From contig NZ_JBQCKK010000001.1 of NCBI RefSeq assembly GCF_051967035.1, positions 124,001-188,000 of the forward strand: a stretch of DNA of 64,000 bases. Direction: 5' to 3'. A program made the translations under genes and the position numbers. The notes under the pieces are model-generated. The model ran no database searches, was not told the origin of the DNA, and saw only the letters and a list, made by a program, of their open reading frames with translations. Of the stretch, positions 52,094 to 58,875 are shown piece after piece; position 1 is the stretch's first letter, and each line of letters starts with the position of its first letter. The stretch is from Brevibacillus sp051967035. GTDB lineage: Bacteria > Bacillota > Bacilli > Brevibacillales > Brevibacillaceae.

Positions 52094-52882
52094 GTGGTTA
52101 GTGTAGGAAATGCAACTTCTCAATCTAATTTTGCCTGGGTGCGGAACACAAGAGACGTAAATAACGTGAAAGAATTGTACAAAGCAAGTTCACAAGTGAA
52201 CACAATCGCGACAACCGCAAAAGTTGATAGCGTTGAAATCTCAGATCAAGCACATCAAATGTTAAGAAGTGCCCAAGCTAGATCATTCGATTGGGATGAT
52301 ATTACAGCTACTGTTGAGGATTGGTATAACAAAGGGAAACAATGGCTTAGCGATGCTGCTGATTTTGCAATAGCTGCTGGTAAAGAAGGGCTTGACTTTT
52401 TAATACTAGATGATGTGAAAACCTTGTTCAATCCGAAGGCAGATACAACAGATAGGGCGCTCGCTGCCTTGTCTTTATTCCCTGCTGGTAAGGCTGTAAA
52501 AGGTTTGAAGCTACTTGGGAAATACAGCGATGATGTTGCAAAATTTGCGGATCGGGTTCTTTCAGGGAAGGTTAAGGTTGGTAAATATTATGTGAAGTCC
52601 CGTATTGGTGAAGATTCATTGCTGGTACGTGAAGCAGAAAAAGCAATGCAAGATCGGAAAATTCAGCAGGATGCCGACAATTTAATAAGGAGATATTTAG
52701 AAGGAAATAATAATCCTGGGATCGGAAATAATAAAATCTTTGGGGATGTTTTTGAACTCAGATCAAGAGATGGTGCGAGGGTGTACTTAAGAAAGGTAGG
52801 AGATACGGTTGAAATCCTCGCAAAATCTGATAAAAATAATCAAAAGGCTGTCATCAAACGCTTAGAGCAACTATATAAATAG
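52094..52882 (+). CDS. Polymorphic-toxin-like protein with pre-toxin segment and C-terminal RNase-like domain
   Basis: A 262-aa protein. Residues ~105-155 (VKTLFNPKADTTDRALAALS and LFPAGKAVKGLKLLGK) resemble the pre-toxin region of Firmicute polymorphic toxins. The C-terminal ~77 residues have a compact, conserved-looking module: NNNPGIGNNKIFGDVFE, RSRDGARVYLR, ILAKSDKNNQKAVI. I associate this with small RelE/BECR-like toxin domains; a nuclease role is inferred. There is no signal peptide, LXG or WXG domain. GTG 52094 has GGAGG seven bases upstream. Base composition is visibly AT-richer than neighbours, indicating transfer. A likely immunity gene follows. Confidence 0.7.
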   Translation: MVSVGNATSQSNFAWVRNTRDVNNVKELYKASSQVNTIATTAKVDSVEISDQAHQMLRSAQARSFDWDDITATVEDWYNKGKQWLSDAADFAIAAGKEGLDFLILDDVKTLFNPKADTTDRALAALSLFPAGKAVKGLKLLGKYSDDVAKFADRVLSGKVKVGKYYVKSRIGEDSLLVREAEKAMQDRKIQQDADNLIRRYLEGNNNPGIGNNKIFGDVFELRSRDGARVYLRKVGDTVEILAKSDKNNQKAVIKRLEQLYK

Positions 52883-52986
52883 ATGCTAGTCGTCGTTGGT
52901 GGATAAAGTCGAATATTTAGTAGCTTTGCACTTGATGGATAACAGCTAGTAAAATAAATGGATAATGGACAAAAGAGAGGGAACGA

Positions 52987-53355
52987 ATGATTATGAAAAG
53001 GCATATTTGGATTAGTACGGATTATTCTGAAATCGAACCGAATCTAAAAGACGATAGTAACGTTGATGTTGTTGTTACATTACCTGATCGAACAAGATGG
53101 TGGGGAACATTTTTTTCATATCAAAACATAGAAACTCTACGTCAGAAAAATAAAGAAACCGGAGAGTGCTTATCTGGTACATATCTCTGGTCGGCCAACA
53201 TGATCATTTCCGAAGATGTAAGCCGTGAAACCATTGAAAAAGTGGTCGATCATTTAATGGAAGAAGGCGATTTACAAAGGGTCATGGCGAAAATAAGTGA
53301 TGTACCAAGTGAGTCGGAGGCTGACTATGGAGAAGGCTTCTTTGACAAATGTTGA
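52987..53355 (+). CDS. Putative immunity protein for the upstream toxin
   Basis: A 122-aa acidic, soluble protein: MKRHIWISTDYSEIEP, VVVTLPDRTRWWGTFFSYQN, KNKETGECLSGTYLWSANMI, and an acidic tail (SESEADYGEGF). It has no known catalytic motif. Its size, AT-rich composition, position 104 bases after the toxin-like gene and the shared terminator make it the probable cognate antidote. Assignment rests on context only. ATG 52993 is an alternative start behind GAGAGGG. Confidence 0.6.
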   Translation: MIMKRHIWISTDYSEIEPNLKDDSNVDVVVTLPDRTRWWGTFFSYQNIETLRQKNKETGECLSGTYLWSANMIISEDVSRETIEKVVDHLMEEGDLQRVMAKISDVPSESEADYGEGFFDKC

Positions 53356-53361
53356 ATTTTC

Positions 53362-53388
53362 AACCTGCTGCGAAAGTGGCAGGTTTTT
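53362..53388 (+). terminator. Terminator of the toxin/immunity islet
   Basis: AACCTGC / GCAGGTT hairpin followed by a T run. GC-rich sequence resumes just after it. Confidence 0.8.
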
Positions 53389-53548
53389 CTATGCCTCTCA
53401 AACCCACCTCGTCCCTGGGCGCACAACAAAAAGAGTACCCGAAGGCACTCCCAGCGATTTTCATATAGCGGCGGGCGTTTGCCGCACTTCGGCACAACGT
53501 TGCCAAATACAGGACATTTCGCTGCGGCTCGGACATATGTATGGGGAT

Positions 53549-53581
53549 AGAACCACTAGCCGAAAACCGCTAGCGGTTTCT
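53549..53581 (-). terminator. Hairpin downstream of sigK
   Basis: AGAACCACTAGC / GCTAGCGGTTTCT arms, eight bases beyond the sigK stop on the minus strand. There is no U run, so it may be only an mRNA 3' structure. Confidence 0.4.
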
Positions 53582-53588
53582 ATCTGGT

Positions 53589-54299
53589 TTATCTCCCCTG
53601 TGTCTGCTTCGTCCGGTAAAACTCATTGAACAGCTTCATCAGCGCCCGCTTCTCGATGCGGGAGACGTATGAACGGGAAATACCCAGCTCCCGAGCAATT
53701 TCCCGCTGCGTCTTTTCTTTGTCCTGATCGAGGCCAAACCTGCCGATGATGACCTCTTTTTCCCGTGCGTCGAGGATGTGGATGTGCTGATAAATCTTGT
53801 TCGATTCCAGCTTGAGCTGGACGGCGTCCACCACCTCGTCTGTTTCGGTGCCGAGCACGTCGATAAGCGTGATCTCGTTCCCTTCCTTGTCCGTACCGAT
53901 AGGATCGTGCAGAGAAACGTCCTTCTTCGTTTTTTTCAGGCTGCGCAAATGCATCAGGATTTCGTTTTCGATACAACGGGCTGCATACGTAGCCAGCTTC
54001 GTGCCCTTTTCCACCTGGTAGCTCTCAATCGCCTTGATGAGTCCGATCGTGCCGATGGAGATCAGATCTTCACTGTCTTCGCCCGTGTTTTCGAATTTCT
54101 TCACAATGTGCGCCACCAGTCGCAAATTGTGCTCGATCAGCTTGTTGCGGGCGTACGGGTCGCCTTTTGCCATGAGGCGGAGGTACTTTTCTTCTTCCGT
54201 ATCCTGAAGAGGCTGGGGGAACGCATTGTTCTTGACATAAGCGACAAACATGAGAAGTTCTTTGAACACAAGGGAAAGCGCCGCGATGATGCTGGACAT
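53589..54299 (-). CDS. sigK: RNA polymerase sporulation sigma factor sigma-K (uninterrupted)
   Basis: The late mother-cell sigma factor, 236 aa, encoded as one frame. It has the pro-sequence MSSIIAALSLVFKELLMFVAY before the mature VKNNAFPQPL (SpoIVFB cleavage region). It also has region 2 (NLRLVAHIVKKFENTGEDSEDLISIGTIGL split across 2.1-2.2, KLATYAARCIENEILMHLR) and region 4 (TQREIARELGISRSYVSRIEKRA). In B. subtilis the gene is split by the skin element; here no such element is present. GGAGGTG lies before ATG 54299. Activation by pro-peptide cleavage is expected. Confidence 0.95.
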   Translation of the reverse strand: MSSIIAALSLVFKELLMFVAYVKNNAFPQPLQDTEEEKYLRLMAKGDPYARNKLIEHNLRLVAHIVKKFENTGEDSEDLISIGTIGLIKAIESYQVEKGTKLATYAARCIENEILMHLRSLKKTKKDVSLHDPIGTDKEGNEITLIDVLGTETDEVVDAVQLKLESNKIYQHIHILDAREKEVIIGRFGLDQDKEKTQREIARELGISRSYVSRIEKRALMKLFNEFYRTKQTQGR

Positions 54300-54437
54300 G
54301 GCTGCCACCTCCACGTCTGGATAGCTTACTTCTATGCTTATGTGGGCGAATACCCAGATGTGCAAGTACCAACGGAAAATCGGGGCCTGCATCCTGGCGG
54401 GCTTGCCTTTGGCTTTTCGTTCCTTTACATCCCCGTT

Positions 54438-54851
54438 TCAGGAAGTTGCAATTTGGATAAACTGCAAAATAATCGGGACGCCTTGGGAGGGTACCTCGCT
54501 CAGAACCAGCAGCCCGTTTTGCACGACATAGCTGTTGGGCGGTTGCAAAATCCCGTTGATGAACAAATTGACGATCGAAACCGACTGCTGTCCGAGAATC
54601 CCTGAGGTGCTGAGCTGTGGTGCGGCATCCGCGTCGGTGTACACATTTTTTTGTCCATCGGAAAACGTCGTGTATTGATAAATCGTGGTGGTCAGCAGTC
54701 CTGGCGTGCACGGACACGGCGGGCAAGGGGGGCAGGTAGGGCACGGCTGTCCCGGAAAAATGTCCGGACACCCCAAAGGCATGAGTTGATAGCGAACATT
54801 TAGGGAGTACGTCCGATTGGGGGCGCTATGCTGGATGTATCTTTGCGGCAA
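54438..54851 (-). CDS. DUF4183 protein, copy 3, with Cys/Pro-rich linker
   Basis: A 137-aa protein. An N-terminal segment (RTYSLNVRYQLMPLG) is followed by a Cys-Pro-rich stretch (eight Cys in about 22 residues, pattern CPxCPPCPPCPC). The DUF4183 core comes next (VYTDADAAPQLSTSGI, VSIVNLFINGILQPP, IILQFIQIATS). The core closely parallels copy 1. The Cys-Pro stretch is typical of cross-linked spore-surface proteins, but that role is inferred. The start is TTG with GGAGG eight bases upstream. It is 138 bases upstream of sigK in the same direction. Confidence 0.85.
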   Translation of the reverse strand: MPQRYIQHSAPNRTYSLNVRYQLMPLGCPDIFPGQPCPTCPPCPPCPCTPGLLTTTIYQYTTFSDGQKNVYTDADAAPQLSTSGILGQQSVSIVNLFINGILQPPNSYVVQNGLLVLSEVPSQGVPIILQFIQIATS

Positions 54852-55080
54852 AACTTTTCCCTCCTCTCACCACGAATGATGTGCGTTCTTGCGTGTGTCG
54901 GTTCATTTCTATATTTTCCCATGCGTAACTCGGCTAAGCTGTTTTTTTATCCAACGAGAACCGGCCAAAAAGCAGCGTGCGCCACTTCTCCAATTCATGT
55001 CAGGCAGCCTGGCGGCGGAACGGGAGTACCCCAGGCATGTACAATCACCTGGGGCTTCCCGTTTGAGTGGATCTCTTGTT

Positions 55081-55365
55081 TTAGTTGACGACGAATTCAA
55101 CCAGGACAGGTGTCCCCGCATTCTCAGCGTCGCCATCCGGAATCGTGATAGTGGTTGTACTGATGGTGGACGTGTTTCCGGGCTGCAGGACGCCGTTGAT
55201 GTAGAGATTGTAGAAGGCAAAGGTGCTTGGGAATGCAGTAGCCGCAGTACCCGCATCTGTACTGAACTCGGTTGCTGCAATCGCAAAAGTGGCTCCTGTA
55301 CCTGTTCCGGCTCCCATCGTCGAGGTGAAGCGCAGAGACGTCATAAATGGTTTGATGATTGGCAT
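55081..55365 (-). CDS. DUF4183 protein, copy 4
   Basis: A 94-aa protein of the second subtype: MPIIKPFMTSLRFTSTMG, FAIAATEFSTDAGTAATAFP, FYNLYINGVLQPGN, then Thr-rich beta strands and LVEFVVN. It matches the layout of copy 2 (FYNxYINGxxQ). GAGGAG lies nine bases before the ATG. A candidate mother-cell promoter -10 (TATACATT) lies about 100 bases upstream on the minus strand, without a convincing -35. It is followed by copy 3 after 229 bases. Confidence 0.82.
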   Translation of the reverse strand: MPIIKPFMTSLRFTSTMGAGTGTGATFAIAATEFSTDAGTAATAFPSTFAFYNLYINGVLQPGNTSTISTTTITIPDGDAENAGTPVLVEFVVN

Positions 55366-55421
55366 GTATACCAACTCCTCATGTAAAGTACGTAAGGAAA
55401 AAACCTTACAATACATATCAA

Positions 55422-55631
55422 ATGACCGAATCTGCGTTCCCGAAACGGACAAACATCATTTGGGAGAATGTATATTTTCTCGGTTTTGAACCTCGTAACC
55501 TGATGGAGCTCGTGGGAGTGCAAAGCTTTGCGGAAATATTTGTTGAGGGAATGGCTGCGCAACCCGAGCAAGAGCCTGTGCTCAAGCAAAAGGCGATTCA
55601 GCAAGCGGGCGAGGATGCCCGAAAATTTTAA
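55422..55631 (+). CDS. Possible small gene, 69 aa or 42 aa
   Basis: An open frame (ATG 55422, or ATG 55503 giving 42 aa) ends in a coding-looking segment: NLMELVGVQSFAEIFVEGMA and KQKAIQQAGEDARKF. Neither ATG has a Shine-Dalgarno. It is divergent from the DUF4183 copy 4 gene and overlaps that gene's upstream region. It may be a small protein or a remnant. Confidence 0.3.
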   Translation: MTESAFPKRTNIIWENVYFLGFEPRNLMELVGVQSFAEIFVEGMAAQPEQEPVLKQKAIQQAGEDARKF

Positions 55632-55668
55632 CCAAACGAACGCGAAGCAATAGCCGAAGCAATGCACA

Positions 55669-55714
55669 AAAGGAGCTACAGCCTGCCATGTATAAGGACA
55701 GGTGTGGCTCCTTT
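55669..55714. repeat. Long imperfect hairpin between the small frame and the propeller gene
   Basis: AAAGGAGCTACAGCCTG pairs with CAGGTGTGGCTCCTTT (one bulge, one mismatch). It may terminate one or both flanking units, but lacks a T run. Confidence 0.5.
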
Positions 55715-55764
55715 CCCATAAGTACCTATGCACAGTCTACTGTGAGGTCATATTGCCCCTCCCT

Positions 55765-56907
55765 CTACCTCACGCGCGATTGCCATCCTTCAAAACGGCT
55801 AAAGTGCACGGAGTCCAAATCCCCGACAAAAAAAGACTTGCCATCGGCTGCCCAGCCTAAAAATTGAATGTTGTCCTTGGTATTCAAATAAACGCCGCCA
55901 TCGAGCGGGTATGTAAACGATTGATTCGCCGTCTTCATGACAAGCTGTTCGGTGGCATCCTGGGCATTGGAGGTAAACAGAAATTTTTCCGCGACATAGC
56001 TATGGCCGGTCGGTGACCAGAAAATGTTTGTCAACTCACGCTCCACATAAATGGGATCAGGATAATCGGCGGTCGGCACGCTTTTTCCTGTTTGCAGGTC
56101 CGTCATAAAACCGCGCCCTTCCTTGATGTCAAAGCGCAGCTTCATGTCGTTGGAAAACGAAGGGAAACGCTTGAAGGCATGCGTGTACTTGAGTCCCGTC
56201 GGCAAATCCAGCTCTTTGATCGTGCCGTTGGCCTTGTACAGCACTTTTTTGGACGTCGGCATCCAGTAGAGCAGTTGTACCGACTGGGTGCTGCTTTGTT
56301 CTTCGGCAGAAAGCGCAAACTGGTCATTGACCTTCTTTTTTAACGTCTTCAAATCTTGCAGGTAAAGCTTGTTGCGCTTGTGGGTATCCGGCTCTTTCTG
56401 ATCAGACTGGATATAGGTGAGATAACGGCCATCCGGCGCCACCGCATAGTCCAGAATCGGTGTGTCAGCGGTCCCGTTTACCAGCAAGGTTTTTTGTTTC
56501 GTGAGCGGGTTGTATCGGTACAAGCTGGCTCCTTCCAGGATAAAGAGGTCATCCTGGCTGTTCGTCCATTTGGCAAAACCGCCGAGCTGGCTGAGTTGCT
56601 TGGTTTTGGTGTCATACAGATAGGGGATGGTCGGTTCCGTTTTTTTGAACCCTTGCTTCTCGGCATAGACAAAGCGTCCGCTTGGCGACATGCTTGCGCG
56701 GTGCACGGCAGGAAGCTGCGCTACGAGCGTTTGCTTTTTTCCATCGAGACTGATCCGGTATATGTTCGATGGCTGGGCTGTTGCGTTAGCCGCAGGCGAA
56801 ACCGCGCTCGCAGCGCTTGCTCCGGGTACTCCGGGCGAGAAGAACGGAAAACAGATAGAGGCGGCAAGCAGCATGGCTGCCAAGGCTGCTTGATTCGCTT
56901 TTTTCAT
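55765..56907 (-). CDS. Secreted TolB/WD40-like beta-propeller protein
   Basis: A 380-aa protein with a signal peptide (MKKANQAALAAMLLAASICF...GASA) and repeated propeller-blade signatures: SMSPSGRFVYAEKQGF, AVAPDGRYLTYIQSD, FSNDMKLRFDIKEG, IFWSPTGHSYVAEKF, LGWAADGKSFFVGDL. Such domains bind ligands or proteins; no enzymatic motif is seen. AAGGAGAG precedes the ATG. It is the last gene of a minus-strand unit with the 65-aa and 145-aa genes upstream. Confidence 0.82.
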   Translation of the reverse strand: MKKANQAALAAMLLAASICFPFFSPGVPGASAASAVSPAANATAQPSNIYRISLDGKKQTLVAQLPAVHRASMSPSGRFVYAEKQGFKKTEPTIPYLYDTKTKQLSQLGGFAKWTNSQDDLFILEGASLYRYNPLTKQKTLLVNGTADTPILDYAVAPDGRYLTYIQSDQKEPDTHKRNKLYLQDLKTLKKKVNDQFALSAEEQSSTQSVQLLYWMPTSKKVLYKANGTIKELDLPTGLKYTHAFKRFPSFSNDMKLRFDIKEGRGFMTDLQTGKSVPTADYPDPIYVERELTNIFWSPTGHSYVAEKFLFTSNAQDATEQLVMKTANQSFTYPLDGGVYLNTKDNIQFLGWAADGKSFFVGDLDSVHFSRFEGWQSRVR

Positions 56908-56913
56908 GAATCA

Positions 56914-57111
56914 TCATCTCTCCTTCCTCTGAAGGATTAGACGTCCAAAAAGCCGGAAAGTTACCAGCAAAGGAAACAGATTTCCCTGGTAGTCATCCTG
57001 TTTTGACAGTGCCTCAGCTAGCTGGCTGGAGCCGATGCCCCGTGCGATCCAGGCTGAACAATCTTCCCGAAGTTCAGCGCAGGAGGAAGGGCGACGCCTG
57101 ATGTCAAGCAC
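56914..57111 (-). CDS. Small hypothetical protein, 65 aa, translationally coupled
   Basis: GTG 57111 overlaps the last codons of the 145-aa membrane gene (GTGAGTGCTTGA). The frame ends in a TGA inside the propeller gene's ribosome site. The sequence (RRRPSSCAELREDCSAWIAR, SSQLAEALSKQDDYQGNLFP, TFRLFGRLILQRKER) is soluble with a hydrophobic C-terminal patch. There is no known domain and no separate Shine-Dalgarno. The tight packing on both sides is the main evidence. Confidence 0.5.
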   Translation of the reverse strand: MLDIRRRPSSCAELREDCSAWIARGIGSSQLAEALSKQDDYQGNLFPLLVTFRLFGRLILQRKER

Positions 57112-57541
57112 TCACGTCAACCTGTTCGGCCTGTTTTTTCCAGCAGGACAGGAGGAGATAGCCGAAGGCAATGCCGCAAATGATGGAATGCGTGCTGCCG
57201 TAATAAAAAAACGATAGGGCAGGAAGGTAGTCCACTGCGGGAGAATAGTACAGGAGAGCAAGGATACTGCCCATACATGTGGGAATGCCGAACACAATGA
57301 ATTTGATCCAGTCAAATGACCAGCTTCCTTTTGCCGCACATGTTTGAACAAAACCCGGCAGCCCAAACAACAAACCGACGAAGATGGGATAGAGAGTGCT
57401 GTACAAGATCATGGGAAAATGATTGAACGTTTGTCTGGCTTCCACCATAAAAACTTGTTCGAAGTACAAAACAAGATCCAGGACGAGTGCGGCAACGATC
57501 ACATATCCTATATAAAGGGCAAAGAGCTTGCTTTTTTTCAT
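57104..57541 (-). CDS. Hypothetical four-helix membrane protein, 145 aa
   Basis: MKKSKLFALYIGYVIVAALVLDLVLYF, FPMILYSTLYPIFVGLLFGLPG, FIVFGIPTCMGSILALLYY and HSIICGIAFGYLLLSCW give four likely membrane helices. The tail is short and charged. No family was recognised. AGGAGG is seven bases before the ATG. It is the first gene of the three-gene minus-strand unit ending with the beta-propeller, so the group may act together at the envelope. Confidence 0.7.
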   Translation of the reverse strand: MKKSKLFALYIGYVIVAALVLDLVLYFEQVFMVEARQTFNHFPMILYSTLYPIFVGLLFGLPGFVQTCAAKGSWSFDWIKFIVFGIPTCMGSILALLYYSPAVDYLPALSFFYYGSTHSIICGIAFGYLLLSCWKKQAEQVDVSA

Positions 57542-57583
57542 ACGTGTTTCCTCCTAGTCTTTATCCAAAACGTTTCAAGCGTG

Positions 57584-57843
57584 CTATTCCAGCCAAAATT
57601 CTTTGCCCTCCCATTCGAGCAATTTCCTAAACCATTCGGTAAAACGCATGGGCAAGTCCAGCGGGTTTTCCGGGTCCATCAACACTGATCCGGCGGTTCC
57701 ACTCATGCCCGTGGCGTACTTTCAGGCACAAGGATGTAGAACAAGCTTTTCAGGTCTTCGGACTGGCTAACACCTCCCCCCAAAATGGCAAGCTTGGGCT
57801 TGCCGTTCTTACATTTTCTTTCCTTCCATTCCTTATTCTGCAT
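57584..57843 (-). pseudogene. Frameshifted small gene (about 86 aa if intact)
   Basis: ATG 57843 with a GAGGAG site opens a frame that reads MQNKEWKERKCKNGKPKLAI, then SEDLKSLFYILVPESTPRA, and stops at 57703. A second frame directly continues with GMSGTAGSVLMDPENPLDLP and RFTEWFRKLLEWEGKEFWLE to a stop at 57584. The total of 260 bases shows a single-base indel near 57705. The second part, with its Trp-rich WFRKLLEWEGKEFWLE end, resembles SUKH/SMI1-type immunity proteins, but the family is not certain. Confidence 0.6.
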
Positions 57844-57900
57844 TCTTTTCCGTTTCTCCTCGTTTTTTTAGCAATAGTTCCTTTTTGTTACATTCACATG

Positions 57901-57971
57901 AAAAAAGCCCCCGAACAAGAGCGATGGGTTCCCCTTGTTGCAAAGAGGGCAAGTGGAACAAGCAGGCATCG
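57901..57971 (-). promoter_or_regulatory. Possible attenuator leader upstream of the broken gene
   Basis: On the minus strand a terminator (AACAAG / CTTGTT and GCCC / GGGC arms within 57907-57950) ends in six U (57901-57906). An alternative helix pairs CGATG (57971-57967) with CATCG (57926-57922) and GTTCC (57959-57955) with GGAAC (57932-57928). It encloses only one terminator arm, so the two folds exclude each other. Confidence 0.4.
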
Positions 57972-57995
57972 TGCGACTGTTTTTTCACCAATCTT

Positions 57996-58085
57996 TCATG
58001 CATTTTTATCCGAAATTAAATATTGACTTAAAACAAAAATGCATGATAAAATAAAATTTTTTAAAACGTAAAAGTGTGTTATAAT
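57996..58085 (+). promoter_or_regulatory. carD promoter region with a perfect 12-bp inverted repeat
   Basis: TCATGCATTTTT (57996-58007) and its exact complement (58035-58046) flank TTGACT (58023-58028). The right arm ends at the start of TAAAAT (58047-58052, 18-base spacing). A second -10 (TATAAT, 58080-58085) is nearer the gene. On the minus strand TTTACG-N18-TATCAT (58072 to 58043) overlaps. The repeat is a candidate operator. Confidence 0.5.
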
Positions 58086-58115
58086 GGAAAAGATCGCATT
58101 GTAGGAGGTGGACGT

Positions 58116-58643
58116 ATGTTTCATGTAGGTGACAAGATTTTTTACCCGATGCACGGGGCAGGCGTAGTCGAGGCAGTGGAAGAAAAAGAATTCCTGGGTG
58201 AAAAGCAGCTCTATTATGTGCTCAACATGCTGCAAAAAGGGTTGAATATCATGGTCCCCGTTGAAAAGATGTCCGAACTGGGCACTCGCTTGATCGTTGC
58301 GGCTGACATTTTGGACGAAGTGTTGGCAGTCATGCAGGCAGAGCGCCCTGACTCCACGTTGAATGCGGCACAGCGCTACAAGCAGAATACGGAAAAAATG
58401 AAGAGCGGCGATATTTATGAGCAGGCGGAAGTGATCCGGGATTTGTGGCGGATCAGCCAGGGCAGAATATTGGGCACGAGTGACAAGCTGATGCTGGACA
58501 ATGCCCAGCAGATGATGGTCGGCGAAATTGCGCTGGTAAACGATGTGGACATCGAGCGTGCCGCACAAGTGCTGCGCCATGCGCTGTCTGAAGAACCGCT
58601 GGCCGAGCCAGGAGCGGCGGTATCCAACATGCATGCGGGGTAA
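58116..58643 (+). CDS. CarD-family transcriptional regulator
   Basis: A 175-aa protein with the N-terminal CarD/TRCF RNA-polymerase-interaction domain (FHVGDKIFYPMHGAGVVEAV, MLQKGLNIMVPVEKM) and a helical DNA-binding C-terminal part (GDIYEQAEVIRDLWR, DKLMLDNAQQMMVGEIAL). CarD proteins bind the polymerase beta subunit and affect open-complex stability. GGAGGTG precedes the ATG. A terminator follows. Confidence 0.9.
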   Translation: MFHVGDKIFYPMHGAGVVEAVEEKEFLGEKQLYYVLNMLQKGLNIMVPVEKMSELGTRLIVAADILDEVLAVMQAERPDSTLNAAQRYKQNTEKMKSGDIYEQAEVIRDLWRISQGRILGTSDKLMLDNAQQMMVGEIALVNDVDIERAAQVLRHALSEEPLAEPGAAVSNMHAG

Positions 58644-58659
58644 AACGGAACAAGCCAGC

Positions 58660-58697
58660 AAAGGGTGTGATTGCTTCGGCAGTCACACCCTTTTTTT
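58660..58697 (+). terminator. Terminator after carD
   Basis: AAAGGGTGTGA / TCACACCCTTT perfect hairpin followed by seven T. Confidence 0.92.
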
Positions 58698-58875
58698 CGT
58701 TCCCCGCTGGCAACGAGCCATTTGCTACAGCGCGGAAAAGGCCAGCTTATCTGCTTGGATGGACTCGCCGAAGATGGAGCGGGATGGGCTTGCCACACAC
58801 TGGCGGCGAAAGCCTTGGCAAAGAACGAAGCAACAGAAGAAAGGGAGCCTGGCTTTCGGCTCCCGTTTACTCGAT

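Noticed and set aside
53589..54299. Possible skin-like interruption of sigK
   Set aside because: The frame is continuous from the pro-sequence to region 4, so no intervening element is present.
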